A DNA stretch of 64,000 nt from Sipunculus nudus (Eukaryota > Annelida > Sipuncula > Golfingiida > Sipunculidae): the NCBI GenBank assembly GCA_026874595.1, contig CM049306.1:44890019-44954018 (forward strand), written 5' to 3'. Every line of letters begins with the position of its first letter. Within the stretch, counting starts at the first letter, position 1. The notes below the pieces were generated by a model. That model did not search any database. It was not told the origin of the DNA and saw only the letters and a program-made list of their open reading frames with translations. The translations under genes and the position numbers were made by a program. Below, piece by piece: positions 10,401 through 22,204 of the stretch.

Positions 10401-13067
10401 ATCTTCGAATTGATAAAACGTGACACATTTTCCTCATGCAGCTTGGATTCCCACATTCCTATGGTAAAAAACCTGGTAATACTGCGGATCTGCATGGTGA
10501 TCCAGGAAAATGTCCTAGGAGTACGGTGCCAGAGAGTTTTCAGTAGCTTTAAACGTTAGCCGCACCTCCTCATTAACGACTCACCGCTTAGGAACCGGTG
10601 AGCGTACCTTTTAGTGCCCGAGTTTTAACCAAATATTTTCCGCATGTGCCGGGCCAAACTCTCAATGTGATCATAGCTCAGGGATCGGCGATTTATTGGG
10701 AAAGAAATATTGGTCTTCATCTAAACTGGACCCTCCGCATGCATACCGTTTAATACTCTTTATGTACTGGGGACATATAATTTCCGAAACAACAAACAAC
10801 ACATGCATAAAAACAGAACCGCTATGTTTCATTGCCAGGGTTCAATAAACGACTGCAGTTACACGCAGGAGAGCGCATACCTCCAACAAAACAGTAACAA
10901 CAGACCGTCCCTTAATTCATCTGGGTCCCCCCTGGCCAATGTCCAACACCTCCGAACAGTTACTAGATAAACAGCTCAATATTAGTTTTGCATAGTCCTG
11001 CTGACGTAAAATATAGACACGAACGAAAACATAACCTCCCTTTCTGAGATGACGTCATAAAGAAACACTTCTAAGCATCATATTCTTACCAGCAATAGTA
11101 AGATTAAAGGAATATATTTACATATATCAGCTATAAGATATAAGTTTTGAAATGCTCAGTTATAACAACACTGCAAAGTAAAAGGCCTACATCTCAAAAT
11201 GCAGCCTTACAGGGAATAAAGTAACACAGGGAATGGCCCCTTGATCTAAAAGATTGGTTGAACTTTGAGTTTATCCCTGATAAGACTATAAACACCTACA
11301 CACAGCACCCCGGCGTACAAATCTGGCTGTTGTCTGGAGTTCTTGATATATGTATAACAACGCTTAACTCCCAAATCACGCATCTGCTTTTGGCATCTTA
11401 GTCTGGTTAATACTTTTTTGGGGCTTGCGGGGTGTGAGGCGATTTCCATGCAGAATCCTGGGGGCACCGGCTGTTTATATCCCCGGCCCAGGGCAGGTCT
11501 CGCCGGGCTAATAGAAGGCGATGGGTTCAATGCGTAACGCCAAACTGTGTTGGCTATTGACTGCCTGTACAAAGATTAGCAACAAACAACAGACTTTGTG
11601 ACTGGCGCGAGTCAGCCGACCTTGGGCGTTTCTGCCTTATATATTCTTTACATCCAGGGTTCGTGTAAATGAAAATATGAATGTACGCTGTTCTATTAGA
11701 AATATATTACCTTCGTGTGTTACTATGGTAACCACAGTGATACGCTCATTCTAGCGAGCGTTATACATCTCTAATTAATAAAATTGTCCCCGCCAGACTA
11801 ATCAATACGGATTCATGTAGTGTATCGGTGGTAACGTTATCTCTATATAAGATAATTCCACGTGACAGTGACACGCAAATACGAAACCGGTAAACTGAAT
11901 ACTGAAATCATATGCCGTATACACCGTAAGCGATTCGAAACTTAAGGGCAAAGAAAATACAAAAATTGACATGTTCAGGTAATAGGCTCTTCAGATGTTT
12001 CAGAGTTACAGGGTCAACTGTACCTGAACACATGCACAATTTAGGTATTGCAGAACAGATACCCTTTTACATGGGGTAGATGCATCCTGTGTAGGAAATG
12101 CTTCCTAACGGTTTATTTAAACATCTATAAAATATATGTGTCTTACTCGGTAAATTAAATGAAAAAAAATAGCCCATGGGCCATGACGCTCAGCTGAATT
12201 TGACATACTGGTGATGTTTGCATTAATTACTGTTTTTATTATCTAATGGAAAATATTTTTAAAGGGACATATTCACATACCGTGTATGTTAAATACACAC
12301 GAAGTATAGTGTTTTCATCTTAAGATATTACAGTTTCTACTAATATTTCGTTCTAAACCCGTTATCCAAGTTCTGTACAGAAACAGACTTTCACCGGACA
12401 CGATTTGTATCACAATACATCAACTTGATGCATTTTAAGTTCGAAGCCGTCAGTTCTGTTGAAGCAGTAATAAAGAATGGACTGTAAGAGAAGGATGTAC
12501 TGAACCGCTTTAATTGGTATTCTGTCTTTAAGGTTATTTATATCCTCATGCATCCTCATACATCCTCATATTTATATATTTTACATGTCCATAATGATAA
12601 ATTAAAAAAGACAGTCATATGGAGGTCTAATGAAAAAGTGAGAATGTGCGACATGTTTTGTGTATAAAAGGGATGAGGGCTTCTTTATTTCTATTTATAT
12701 GATTTAAACTTCATTCAGACTATTAACATTCAGATGACAAAGCAGGCCTAAGTAACTTAGTAACAAAAAAGAAACTATTTAAAATTGTTATCAAAACAAA
12801 TTAAGAAGGCACTCCGTAACATCAAGGCAAGCAACGTACAGAAAGTTACCCACACTACAGTCTATGTCTGTCGTCCTATCGACAACAATAGTCTTCACAA
12901 TAGCGGAAATAAAACAGGTGAAACTTTGCAGAACAAAAATTAATTCACATGAACATAATAAGCAGTTAAAATACTTTGATGGATCACCACGTACCGCCGC
13001 ATTTAAGGTGGAGTGCAGATGCTTCAGAAGATCATCTCTTCGGTATAGTGTGCAGCAAAGGTTTGCT

Positions 13068-13071
<4 letters not shown>
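10401..13071. other. No recognisable feature
   Basis: A short GC-richer patch at about 11,260-11,570 carries a 108-codon minus-strand open frame with no recognised motif. The rest is AT-rich. Three small TCCTCATNCA units lie at 12,543-12,570. Confidence 0.45.

Positions 13072-13131
<60 letters not shown>
13072..13131. repeat. (AT)n microsatellite, about 60 bp
   Basis: Perfect AT tract. Open frames crossing it translate to Tyr-Ile repeats and are artefacts. Confidence 0.95.
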
Positions 13132-13132
<1 letters not shown>

Positions 13133-13893
13133 CAGTTTCAAGATGGCAGTAGAAACTACATCGATGACTCAGTGATTTAGTGAAAATCTTGTTTTGTTTT
13201 TATATACAATTTTTCACTGTTTACATATATCGGGGTGTACCATGTTCCATCAAACAGATCGAAGCAACCGTCAGCGTCTTGTTTACTTTTTATAAAGACA
13301 TTCACCATGTATAATTAATATTTTAATAATAAATAAGGCCAGGCTTGTATTTGCTGGTCTGAAATTGATATTTGACTTTGGCAAATGTATGATTTGAAGA
13401 AATAACAATATAATATATTTTAATTTAATTAGAATTCCCGTTCCAAACGGAACGCTTTCCACGGCCCTTAGGGCTCTCTAGAATGAATGCAAATAAATAT
13501 TAATTTAGGTTATTTTTTAATGGATATATGCGTCGTCCCAAACTATTAGCCTGTTATACTTGCCTGGCGAGTTTGATATAACAGTAACCATAGTTTCCAA
13601 ACACTCAGGAATTTCTGCATTTCCAGGCATTTTAATAGATCCAAAGAACTGACACGCCCAGGCCCTTTGGGCCTCCGGATTAAAAACTATATAAACTGGC
13701 TAATGTTATTTATGACAAATGAGACTTCATCGTCAAACCTTATTTTGTCCTTGTGAACACCTAGGCTTTGCCCCACTGGCCTATCCTATAACCTCTGATT
13801 GCAAGGTGTATGGATATTCTTACACTACTATAACACTGGTAGATTGCCTGCCAGACACTAACCTACGATTATTAAACAAAAGGTTGTATTCCA

Positions 13894-13896
<3 letters not shown>
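13132..13896. other. No recognisable feature
   Basis: AT-rich sequence without supported features. Confidence 0.5.

Positions 13897-13946
<50 letters not shown>
13897..13946. repeat. (TC)n microsatellite, about 50 bp
   Basis: Perfect TC tract. The crossing open frames translate to Ser-Leu or Arg-Glu repeats and are not genes. Confidence 0.95.
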
Positions 13947-13950
<4 letters not shown>

Positions 13951-16806
13951 GGAACCGGGAAAAGAGGTTGCGGAATACGACATCAATACCCGAAAATCGG
14001 TCAAACGATTAGGAAACTTTTCAAATATTTTAGAAGAGGTTGGGTATTTAGGGGAGTTTACAAAATATTTTAGAGGGGTTCTGGCAGGATGATATGTAGG
14101 CATATACACTCTCCCATCCCAACAACCCTTCTCCGGCAGTATTTCGTGGGTCTGGGTCGCAATATTTCGTCATCCAGCAAGTCACGTTTCGTCGTGAAAC
14201 TGCCTCGTGCACACGCAGCCTGGGTTGACCCTTGAAGCATGTTAATTACATGATAGGTACGGATAGCGTCAGCAGGCCACGTGATTAGCGTGTCACATGC
14301 TCAGTCATATCTATGACGGACCAGGGGAAACATTCATTGTGTTATACATTCATGTAGCAGGCATCAAGATTATGTTACGTGATCCAAACACCAGGGTCTG
14401 TTCCCCGTGGATTCGTCATTTCCGATTTTTACTGGCGGGCATAGACCGAGCCAAATGGTCGTCTAATGTCGCCTTCATCAATCCGGCAATCACTAGCTCT
14501 CTTTGGCGAACTGAAAATGCGATAATTTACGTTAAAAATTTAAAAAAAATGAAATTACACGACAGAAAACTAGAAGCATATTTGCCGATCGCAATTTCAG
14601 CAATTAAAGATTTAAATTGGAAATTATTTAATTTTTTGAAATAAGAACAATTGACCTTAATAAATGTTTAAATGATAGTGTTAACTGTTTTCATACCTCT
14701 GTTAAACCCTCTGTTAAATTTAAACATACACCTGCCTAAAAGATTAAGAGGGCTCCTTTATAAATTTATATTAGCAACAGCATATCAGCAGTTTAGGTGT
14801 TATCAAATCCAATGAAAATATATTCTCTGTAGTGCTAGAAGCAAAAAGTTTGAATTAATTAAACCGCTTGTTAATTCTAAAATTTTATCAGGTAAATTGA
14901 ATGACGATTAAAGTTTTAAATTGTGCAGCCCGTCGCCATGGTGATAGATTAACCAATTACTGAGATAATGATATTACAAACGGAATACTCATGTTACAAA
15001 TTAAGCCAGTCCAGCACAAAGGTTTCAAAGGTATCGGACAGGTAATTATTTTTTTCAATTAATTCATTGTTTTGTCAAATATCTGATGATCTGAATGAGC
15101 CAATGATATCTGCAGGGACAAATGAAATACTCAGATACGCGCTCCCTTATTCGCCCACAAATCCATGTGTGTTAAAGCAGAAAGGAGTACTCGAGTTCTC
15201 ACATCCGAGTTATTTTGACAGATTATTCGATACCAAAGTTAGAACTCCAGCACTCGTGTCAGCCTGATTTTTTTAAGATGTTTCGGCATGTTTATAATTC
15301 ATGTGGTTATTACATTTGCTTGTAAATCTAATGTTTATGAATAATATGAATACGATTCATGTTAAGCAAAGATTATGAGTTTAAATGTAAATGATACATT
15401 ATTGGATATGAGCAGCACATATAGGTGAAACACAAAATTAAACTAATTTAAGAAGACTATTTTCACTTAAAATGTTTCTCTTAAATTTTCATCTAAGGTT
15501 AGATTACAATTCTTAACATAAAATTGTAAATGGAGCTCCATAAGAAAGGTATCGAATTGATGTCACCCCTTGGCATTTTAGTGCATAAATGTAATATAGC
15601 GGTTGTAGAAATTACAATTCATCATTGTATCTTGTACTCGATATGATTACAGTTTTATTTCATGAAATGGAATATATTTGCCCATATACCATAAACTTCA
15701 AATTCGTAGGGTGCCACCATGACACCCATTGGAGAATTTCGCGAAAATCCATGGTGGCGCTCTAAATCTCTGAAACATTAGGGTGCGGGGAATTGAATCT
15801 TAAATTAAGTAATAGCAGTAACAGAACAAGCAAACATTATGATAAACCTTTTCATGAGTAACTTGTCAAAAGCATTTACTTCCATGTGTTCAGAATTTAT
15901 ATTAAATATGGTATCTCATCAAACAAAATAGCCAACTTTAAAAAGGAATTGGTAATTTGTGTCATATATTTTTTTTATTTTCCAGGGATGACAGATTCGA
16001 AACTGATCAGTTATTTGTGAGCTGGTTAATTATAATTTCCCGCTCAATCATTTGTGCCATATGGTGTGTATTGATTACTATTTATCATGCAGACAGAATT
16101 AAACGAAAATCTTGTAATATACAGGTATCATAGGTATTCCACCTACACTTCATGAACAACCTGAGGATGAATATATTCCATACATTATTTTTGTGCCTCT
16201 CAATTGATTATATAAAGAAATTATTATAGCAAACATAAATGGCTGCTTCTAAGAAACCACATCAAAGTGCCGTTTCCTAGGCTCAGGAAATGATGAGTGA
16301 AGTTCGTGTAATAAAATGATCCATTCAAATAAACATCATTTGACTTCCGATTTAATGATCTATAAAATTTTATAGGAAAAAGTTTTCAACATGCCTAAAT
16401 AAACATATTTATATGTTTTATACATATATATACATATAAATGTCACTAACAGGAAAACTTAAAAGATCATATATTGATATAATCTTTAAGTGTAATGAAT
16501 CCTGGGAAAAAAACTCATTATCATGCAATAAATGTACAATATTTTTAATGGTCTGAACCAGAAAATTTCTATAGCAGGGAATTAATACTTTTATATGCTT
16601 TAATCTTGGGCAGTATAAAGGGGGGTATAAACAGTATTTTCAGCCTCTTTATGAGCCTTATCAAACTTTAAATGAATATTAATTTGAATGACAAATCTAT
16701 ACTCATTTTTCTGTAGAAAAACGTTTCATACACTATATGGTTTTATGGGTCTCGTAAGAGTATATATGTTTTAAGCAAGTATGTTAAAGAGATTTTCGGA
16801 CATCCA

Positions 16807-16809
<3 letters not shown>
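13947..16809. other. No recognisable gene; one imperfect palindrome
   Basis: AT-rich sequence. An imperfect hairpin pairs GGTGCCACCATG (15,710-15,721) with CATGGTGGCGCT (15,750-15,761), with a central GAATTTCGCGAAAATC. It could be a decayed foldback MITE. A 115-codon plus-strand frame at 14,297-14,644 has no recognised motif. Confidence 0.45.
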
Positions 16810-16854
<45 letters not shown>

Positions 16855-16862
16855 ATATATAT
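16810..16862. repeat. Compound (AT)n(GT)n(AT)n microsatellite
   Basis: About 30 bp of AT, then seven GT units, then a short AT run. Confidence 0.95.
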
Positions 16863-17827
16863 CTCTAATACATTAGAATATACATTTATCTAATATGACT
16901 TGACTTCAATTAAATTATGTTTTGTTTTCAGTTGTGGTAAATGATATATTTGTTGAAATTAACAAAGTAACGTGTACCTGAGGAAGTACAGCTGTCGACT
17001 TATTAGAAGTCACCATTTGCATAGAATGAAAATTTCATGCCCTGACGTGATTCGTCCAAAACACGTGCACTGTAAAACTAACTGCAATCATGTAGTTTTT
17101 CACTGATAGATCCCAAGAAATAAAAACATATAAAGCGAGTTTCACGACCTCCAGAAGCTTCATTTGTATCCGCGTCAGCTCTCATGGCAGTAGCCTACAA
17201 ATAATGTAGTTTTCTTTATCTTACCTCACAGAAGGACCATCAATACCATCCGCGCCGTCTCCGTCGACAGAGGTTGTAACGTGACGCCTGCAATGTCAGT
17301 TGTCCACGACAATTCATTTATTGATAATTGTTTGAATATAGTACTTGTGCATGACACTTCACACGCATGATCATATGGATTTAGCAGATAAAAAAAACCC
17401 AGTGTCCTTTCCTATCCTGTCTTACTTGCGGCCTCCATATGGTTTTGATAAAACCGCTAGATAATCGTGCACATAATGTTTTATCACTGGATAATTCCCA
17501 GGAGAATACGGTTAGTAAATGTTGATAGTGATCTTTAGCGAAATTAGTATTACAATGCATGGTTACAAGGTGTCTATAATGTTAGGGCTATATATTCTCT
17601 TTCGTTATTTATTCATATGTTTATATATGAATGTCCATGTTAATATATACATTAACTTATATATGTGAATGTGTGTATGTGCTTATATATGCCTTATCAT
17701 GTTACTAACTGACTTTAAGCTGATCTTGCAAAATCAGCGGAAACGAGGTACATGTGCATGTGCGCGCGGGCGTGAGTACTATGTTGTGTGTACGCCCCTG
17801 CCCGGTGTGCAAGTGTCTATTCTAATA
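16863..17827. other. No recognisable feature
   Basis: AT-rich sequence without supported features. Confidence 0.5.
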
Positions 17828-18863
17828 CTGTGGATTCAGAGTATATCGTGGGTTTAAATTTCGTGGTTTTTGACCTTAAACACTATTCGTGGGTTATAAC
17901 TTTCGTGGAATAATCGTTCTTGGTTATGCATTTTATCAAAATTCATTTGTGAACAGACCTGAAAATAAACCAAAGATCCGTGATTGTTCTTAAAAATGCA
18001 CTGAAAGTTTACAACTTTAAAACTCATTAAATCAAATGTCAGATCCATGCTATCCCCATGCAAGCGGTTTTGGCTCAATGACACAACAACTAAAATATCG
18101 TTTGACTTATCTGAATCATGAGTGAAAATATTTAGATAAATCTCGATAGATTTCTCAGGGATAATTCCACCTGAGTTCATCAAATGAAGTCATGCATAAC
18201 TAGGTTAATGAGAGCAAGTTTGATCGTTTGATCAGAAGAAACCCCGTTTCCACTGCAGTGGGGACCAGTACACCTCCGGAACGAGGCCACGGTAAAACTG
18301 GGTCCCCGCTCAAAATTGTGCTCAGCTGACCGCGACTCATCACCCAGCCCGGGGACTAACTAGATTAACTCTGCCGCACGGTTGAGCTATTATTGTTCGG
18401 CCAGTAATTAACGGGATACAGCTATAGGGTGATGTTGGTTTGTTTACAGAGTGCAGTTATCTGTTTGTTCCCAACAATCTCAACCATTAAGGTGAGGTAG
18501 TGCAGACGCACTTTCAAACCGTCATTGGTACAAGTTGTAAGTCCGACAGTGCTGCAATCTTGATTTTTTTACTCAGCCCAAGGAAGAACTAGCTATCTTT
18601 CCTTACTAACTAACATTTTGAAGTACTTTTTTAATTTATAGGCTAAATATAGCTTTCTGTGCATTTTATTGACCAATACCACTGAGAGCATGGACGGCGA
18701 CAGCGGGCTTTCACGATGTCATAACTCAATGTGCAAACAGGGACGACGGAATTTTAAACAATTAACTTTCAAAGTTAATGATCGTTGGGTTTAAAATTCG
18801 TGGATAAAGTCAACCACGAATTCCACGAAAATAAAAACCCAACGAACAATTCTGAATCGACAG
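17828..18863. mobile_element. TIR DNA transposon (non-autonomous), TA target site
   Basis: The left end begins CTGTGGATTCAGA, followed at intervals by TCGTGGGTTT and TTTCGTGG. The complement of the right end begins CTGTCGATTCAGA, followed by TCGTTGGGTTT and TTTCGTGG. Both outer ends are bordered by TA (17,826-17,827 and 18,864-18,865), the target duplication expected for Tc1/mariner-type elements. The 1,036-bp interior has no transposase frame; a 109-codon minus-strand frame at 17,854-18,183 has no recognised motif. The GC-richer patch at 18,230-18,420 may be a nested insertion. Confidence 0.65.
18230..18420 (-). mobile_element. Possible nested tRNA-like SINE fragment
   Basis: On the minus strand the patch starts with an A-box-like TAGCTCAACCGT and is GC-richer than the element around it. 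The expected B-box is weak (GATGAGTCGCGG), so this call is tentative. Confidence 0.25.
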
Positions 18864-19828
18864 TATATATTTTTGTGTATGCGCTTGTATACCTGCTATG
18901 AAGTACACGTTTTCGTTTGTAAGTGTTTCGAGCTAGGGGTATCTAAGCACAAAGCATACTTAGTATACCGGTTGCAATGTTAATCTACAGCTGTGAAGAC
19001 TCAGGCTTGTACAAGCAACTCGTTAGCCGAACCTCAGACCTGGCACGATAAAGGATAAATATTTTCTCAACAATATTAACCATTAGCTTGTTACGTAAAC
19101 ATGTAGGCCTCGATCTGTCTACCTACAAATGTCAGCCATATGACGTGAAAAAGAGTCTAACGGTAGAAAAAATCCGAGAAATACCCTTTTTTAACACTGA
19201 TTTGGGAGTAAAATAGAGTGATTCTGATCTGTCGGTACCTTGCACCAGTTTGGTCTGATAACTGTAATCAGATTGTGTAGTAATCTGGTTGTACGTGGTT
19301 ATATATACCATGGTAGACATACAAATGTAAAAATACAAACGACAATAGTGATGTTCGGTGTTATTGCTCTGACATCGGTGTTGATGAAGGAAGCAATAAA
19401 TATTCTGACTGGTCTGCTTACATATATTATTTTTATGATCTTTTTTGTACAATACCAAGTGAACAGAATTTAATGAATTATGAGTAGTAAATGATTGAGA
19501 ATATTAATTCAGGGATAGGTATCCCTGCTTCAATTGTATGCAAGTATGCAAAATTAAGAATTTTTGAGTAACGGGGGGGGGGGGGGGATCAGAAATCCGT
19601 GAATAATTATGCACTAAGTGATGTTACATGACATATCTTGAAAGTATACAATGCTCGGTGATTGGTGGAGAGTGAGTTTCCATAAAGTGTTGCAGGGCAT
19701 TAAAAATTATTTTTTCATGTAACAATGACATATAAATGAATCTTATTATTGATCTTCCTGTAATAAACATATTTTGATTAACTTGTGATGCGTTCTGCTC
19801 TTTGTATGCTGTCTGAGATTGTATTATG

Positions 19829-19865
<37 letters not shown>

Positions 19866-21118
19866 TATTTATACACATTTATTTTGTGATTGAGGCATTC
19901 CCCTGCAAGGATGCAAGATTTCATTTATGATTGCTGCCAGTATTTGCTATATTAATGTGCAGGCATCAACTTAATTTTTTTCATATTAAGGAACGAAAAC
20001 ATGGTAGCAACACATTGAAAAGGGTTTTATTATATTATCTGTGTTAAACTCTCCACCATTTGTTTGTAAGACAGTTTATTATATACTATAGTTTAACATT
20101 CCAAATCTCTATTCAGCTGTATATTGCTAAAGATTCAGTCCAGTTCAAGGTATATTACGCACCATTATCTGCATATATGAATATTCAACATATACCTTCG
20201 TGGTTAAACGTCCAAGCATATTTACGGTAACTATCTATATGAGCTTCCGGGAGGGACAGTCAGAAAGAGAAGATGGAGCAAAAAACATGGCGATAATCCA
20301 GTATGATTGAAGCCCCGTAGTCTAGATGCACTTGGCGCCTGACCAGCAGCCGGCCACGGAGGGACCTATCAATATCCATGACATCTCAATGAAATATATC
20401 AAATACTTGTCAATGCTGGGAGCCAAACCACGGCCGGTGGCTTCTGTCTAGTCCATGCGAGGCTGCAGACACGCGGAGCAGGGATTTCCGCCTCTGCACA
20501 GAAGTATGCCACATATCCAGAAAATATTCCGCTCCAGACCAGCGAAGTTGAGAACATTTTCCGCCTCTGCTCTGGGAAGATTAATTGGCTTAGTTATATA
20601 TTTAGGATGGTAGAAACCATGAAAACATGGCGCCTCTCTGTGTAATTAACTGTTGGGAGTATATGCGTCATGGCTTTATAGTCATAGTTGTATGCCCGGT
20701 ATAACAGTAGCTTCAAACAATTGGCTTTGTGGTGGAATTACACAACTTTGATTCTAACTATTATACAAGCGTGTTCCACTATTTACATGAAGAGAAATAT
20801 TTATTTCGAAACTTAGTCAGACCGTATCAAATATCTCCCTTCTCAACAGCATATTTATACGTGTTTTGTCGTAAATGTAAAACAAAAATTTCATACAGTA
20901 TACATGTGCCATTTTGGACAGATTTGTATTTAGGAAGAATCTGATCGTTATCCATCACTTTTACCTAGCGCCACTAGGAAATTCCCTTTTGGATAAAAAT
21001 TTCTTTTGTATGCGTGCCAAAAAGCTTCAGGAGCGCTCACAGGGGTAAAATATAAAATTGTCTAACCCTTCAGAAAACCTGTCAGACTTTTTCTGCTCAG
21101 TATGGTCAAAGTGGGAAC
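18864..21118. other. No recognisable gene
   Basis: AT-rich sequence with a G15 homopolymer at 19,573-19,587 and an (AT)n tract at 19,829-19,862. A GC-richer patch at 20,300-20,560 has no identified content. Short open frames show no family motif. Confidence 0.5.
19829..19862. repeat. (AT)n microsatellite
   Basis: Perfect AT tract. Confidence 0.9.
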
Positions 21119-21121
21119 TAA

Positions 21122-21764
21122 CACCCCCGTCACACGAGAAGGCGATCTCGCTGCGATCACCGAATTGGGCCAGAACGCCGTAGAACGCAGCCAGAGTGGC
21201 CTTAAGTTTTCATGAGCTTCGTAGGAGCGAGATAGTGTCGCCTTTGGTGGTCATATGGTCACCATGAACGCCATGAGTGGCGACCAGTTTTGAACATGGA
21301 CAAAATTTCCGCCGCGGGGTCGCCGTGGATTAAAAGCGCAGTCAGATCGGAATTCAGTCGCCATCAGTGTCCCAGCAGCGCAGTACCAGCTTTCTGACAG
21401 CGCAGGTCGATCGCCAGTAAAGATGATAGTATCGGCGTTCCCGTGCCACGGCGCTGGCTCAGCACACTTACCCCGCTGCTGCCGAGACCTCGGTGACCCT
21501 AGTGAGACTTAACACGTTTCGCACGGTGCTGCCGCTGCGCTTATGACGTCAGAGCTGCGCTCCCTCTGCGCCCAGTTCGATCCGACTTGTGCTGGCGTCT
21601 GCCCTCTGATTAGAAGCTCGCGGCGCCAGCACACGTCGTGTCAGCGGGGCGGGAGCGGCTTTGCAGTCATACTTGGAGGGGCCTTCCGATGTTTAGGGCG
21701 ACCAACGGCGATCTACTAGGTCGCCGTGGTCGCCGTAAGGTCTTCATCTAGTGTGATGGGGCCC
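21122..21764. mobile_element. GC-rich MITE with TIRs and TAA duplication
   Basis: The left end reads CACCCCCGTCACACGAG and the complement of the right end reads GGGCCCCATCACACTAG; 12 of 17 positions match, including an unbroken TCACAC. TAA lies directly outside both ends (21,119-21,121 and 21,765-21,767), consistent with the 3-bp TWA duplications of PIF/Harbinger elements. The interior is markedly GC-rich, contains nested inverted repeats (for example GTGCTGGCG pairing with CGCCAGCAC around 21,590-21,630), and has no long open frame. It is a non-autonomous element. Confidence 0.65.
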
Positions 21765-21767
21765 TAA

Positions 21768-22204
21768 GCACTTGAACATCGGTTGAAAAGATCGCTGCGT
21801 CCTTGTGGGAGATCAGCAACATTGTGTTGGATACATGTGTGTGTTTGTGTGTGTGATGTGTGTGTGTAGTGTTAGCTTCTAATTCATGATTGCCCACTGC
21901 AAAATGTTTATATATATTGATAATTCTTTATCCCCAATATCATATTTGCGTAGCTTTTCATCTAGGAACTAAGGCACTATATTGTGTGTCAGAGACGTCA
22001 GCTGAACGAATCCGGTCACGCTATAACTCACCATTACCACATGTTTCTATTGGTGGTTATGAAGCAATAAATAGGGATCTACTGAGACCATCCTTGATTA
22101 AGAAACCACGTTTCTGAAAGTAAGTGGATAATAATTCTGATAATCTGGCTCACATAAACGGTCGTGATATGCATATAAATCTTGTATTATCTTGCAGCAT
22201 TATA
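21768..22204. other. No gene; short (GT)n tract
   Basis: An imperfect GT microsatellite lies at 21,835-21,868. The rest is AT-rich with no supported feature. Confidence 0.5.

Noticed and set aside
12791-14109. Open frames crossing (AT)n and (TC)n microsatellites
   Set aside because: Tyr-Ile and Arg-Glu/Ser-Leu runs are translations of dinucleotide repeats.
14297-14644. A 115-codon plus-strand gene
   Set aside because: No recognisable domain or exon context. The length is within chance expectation for a 64-kb window.
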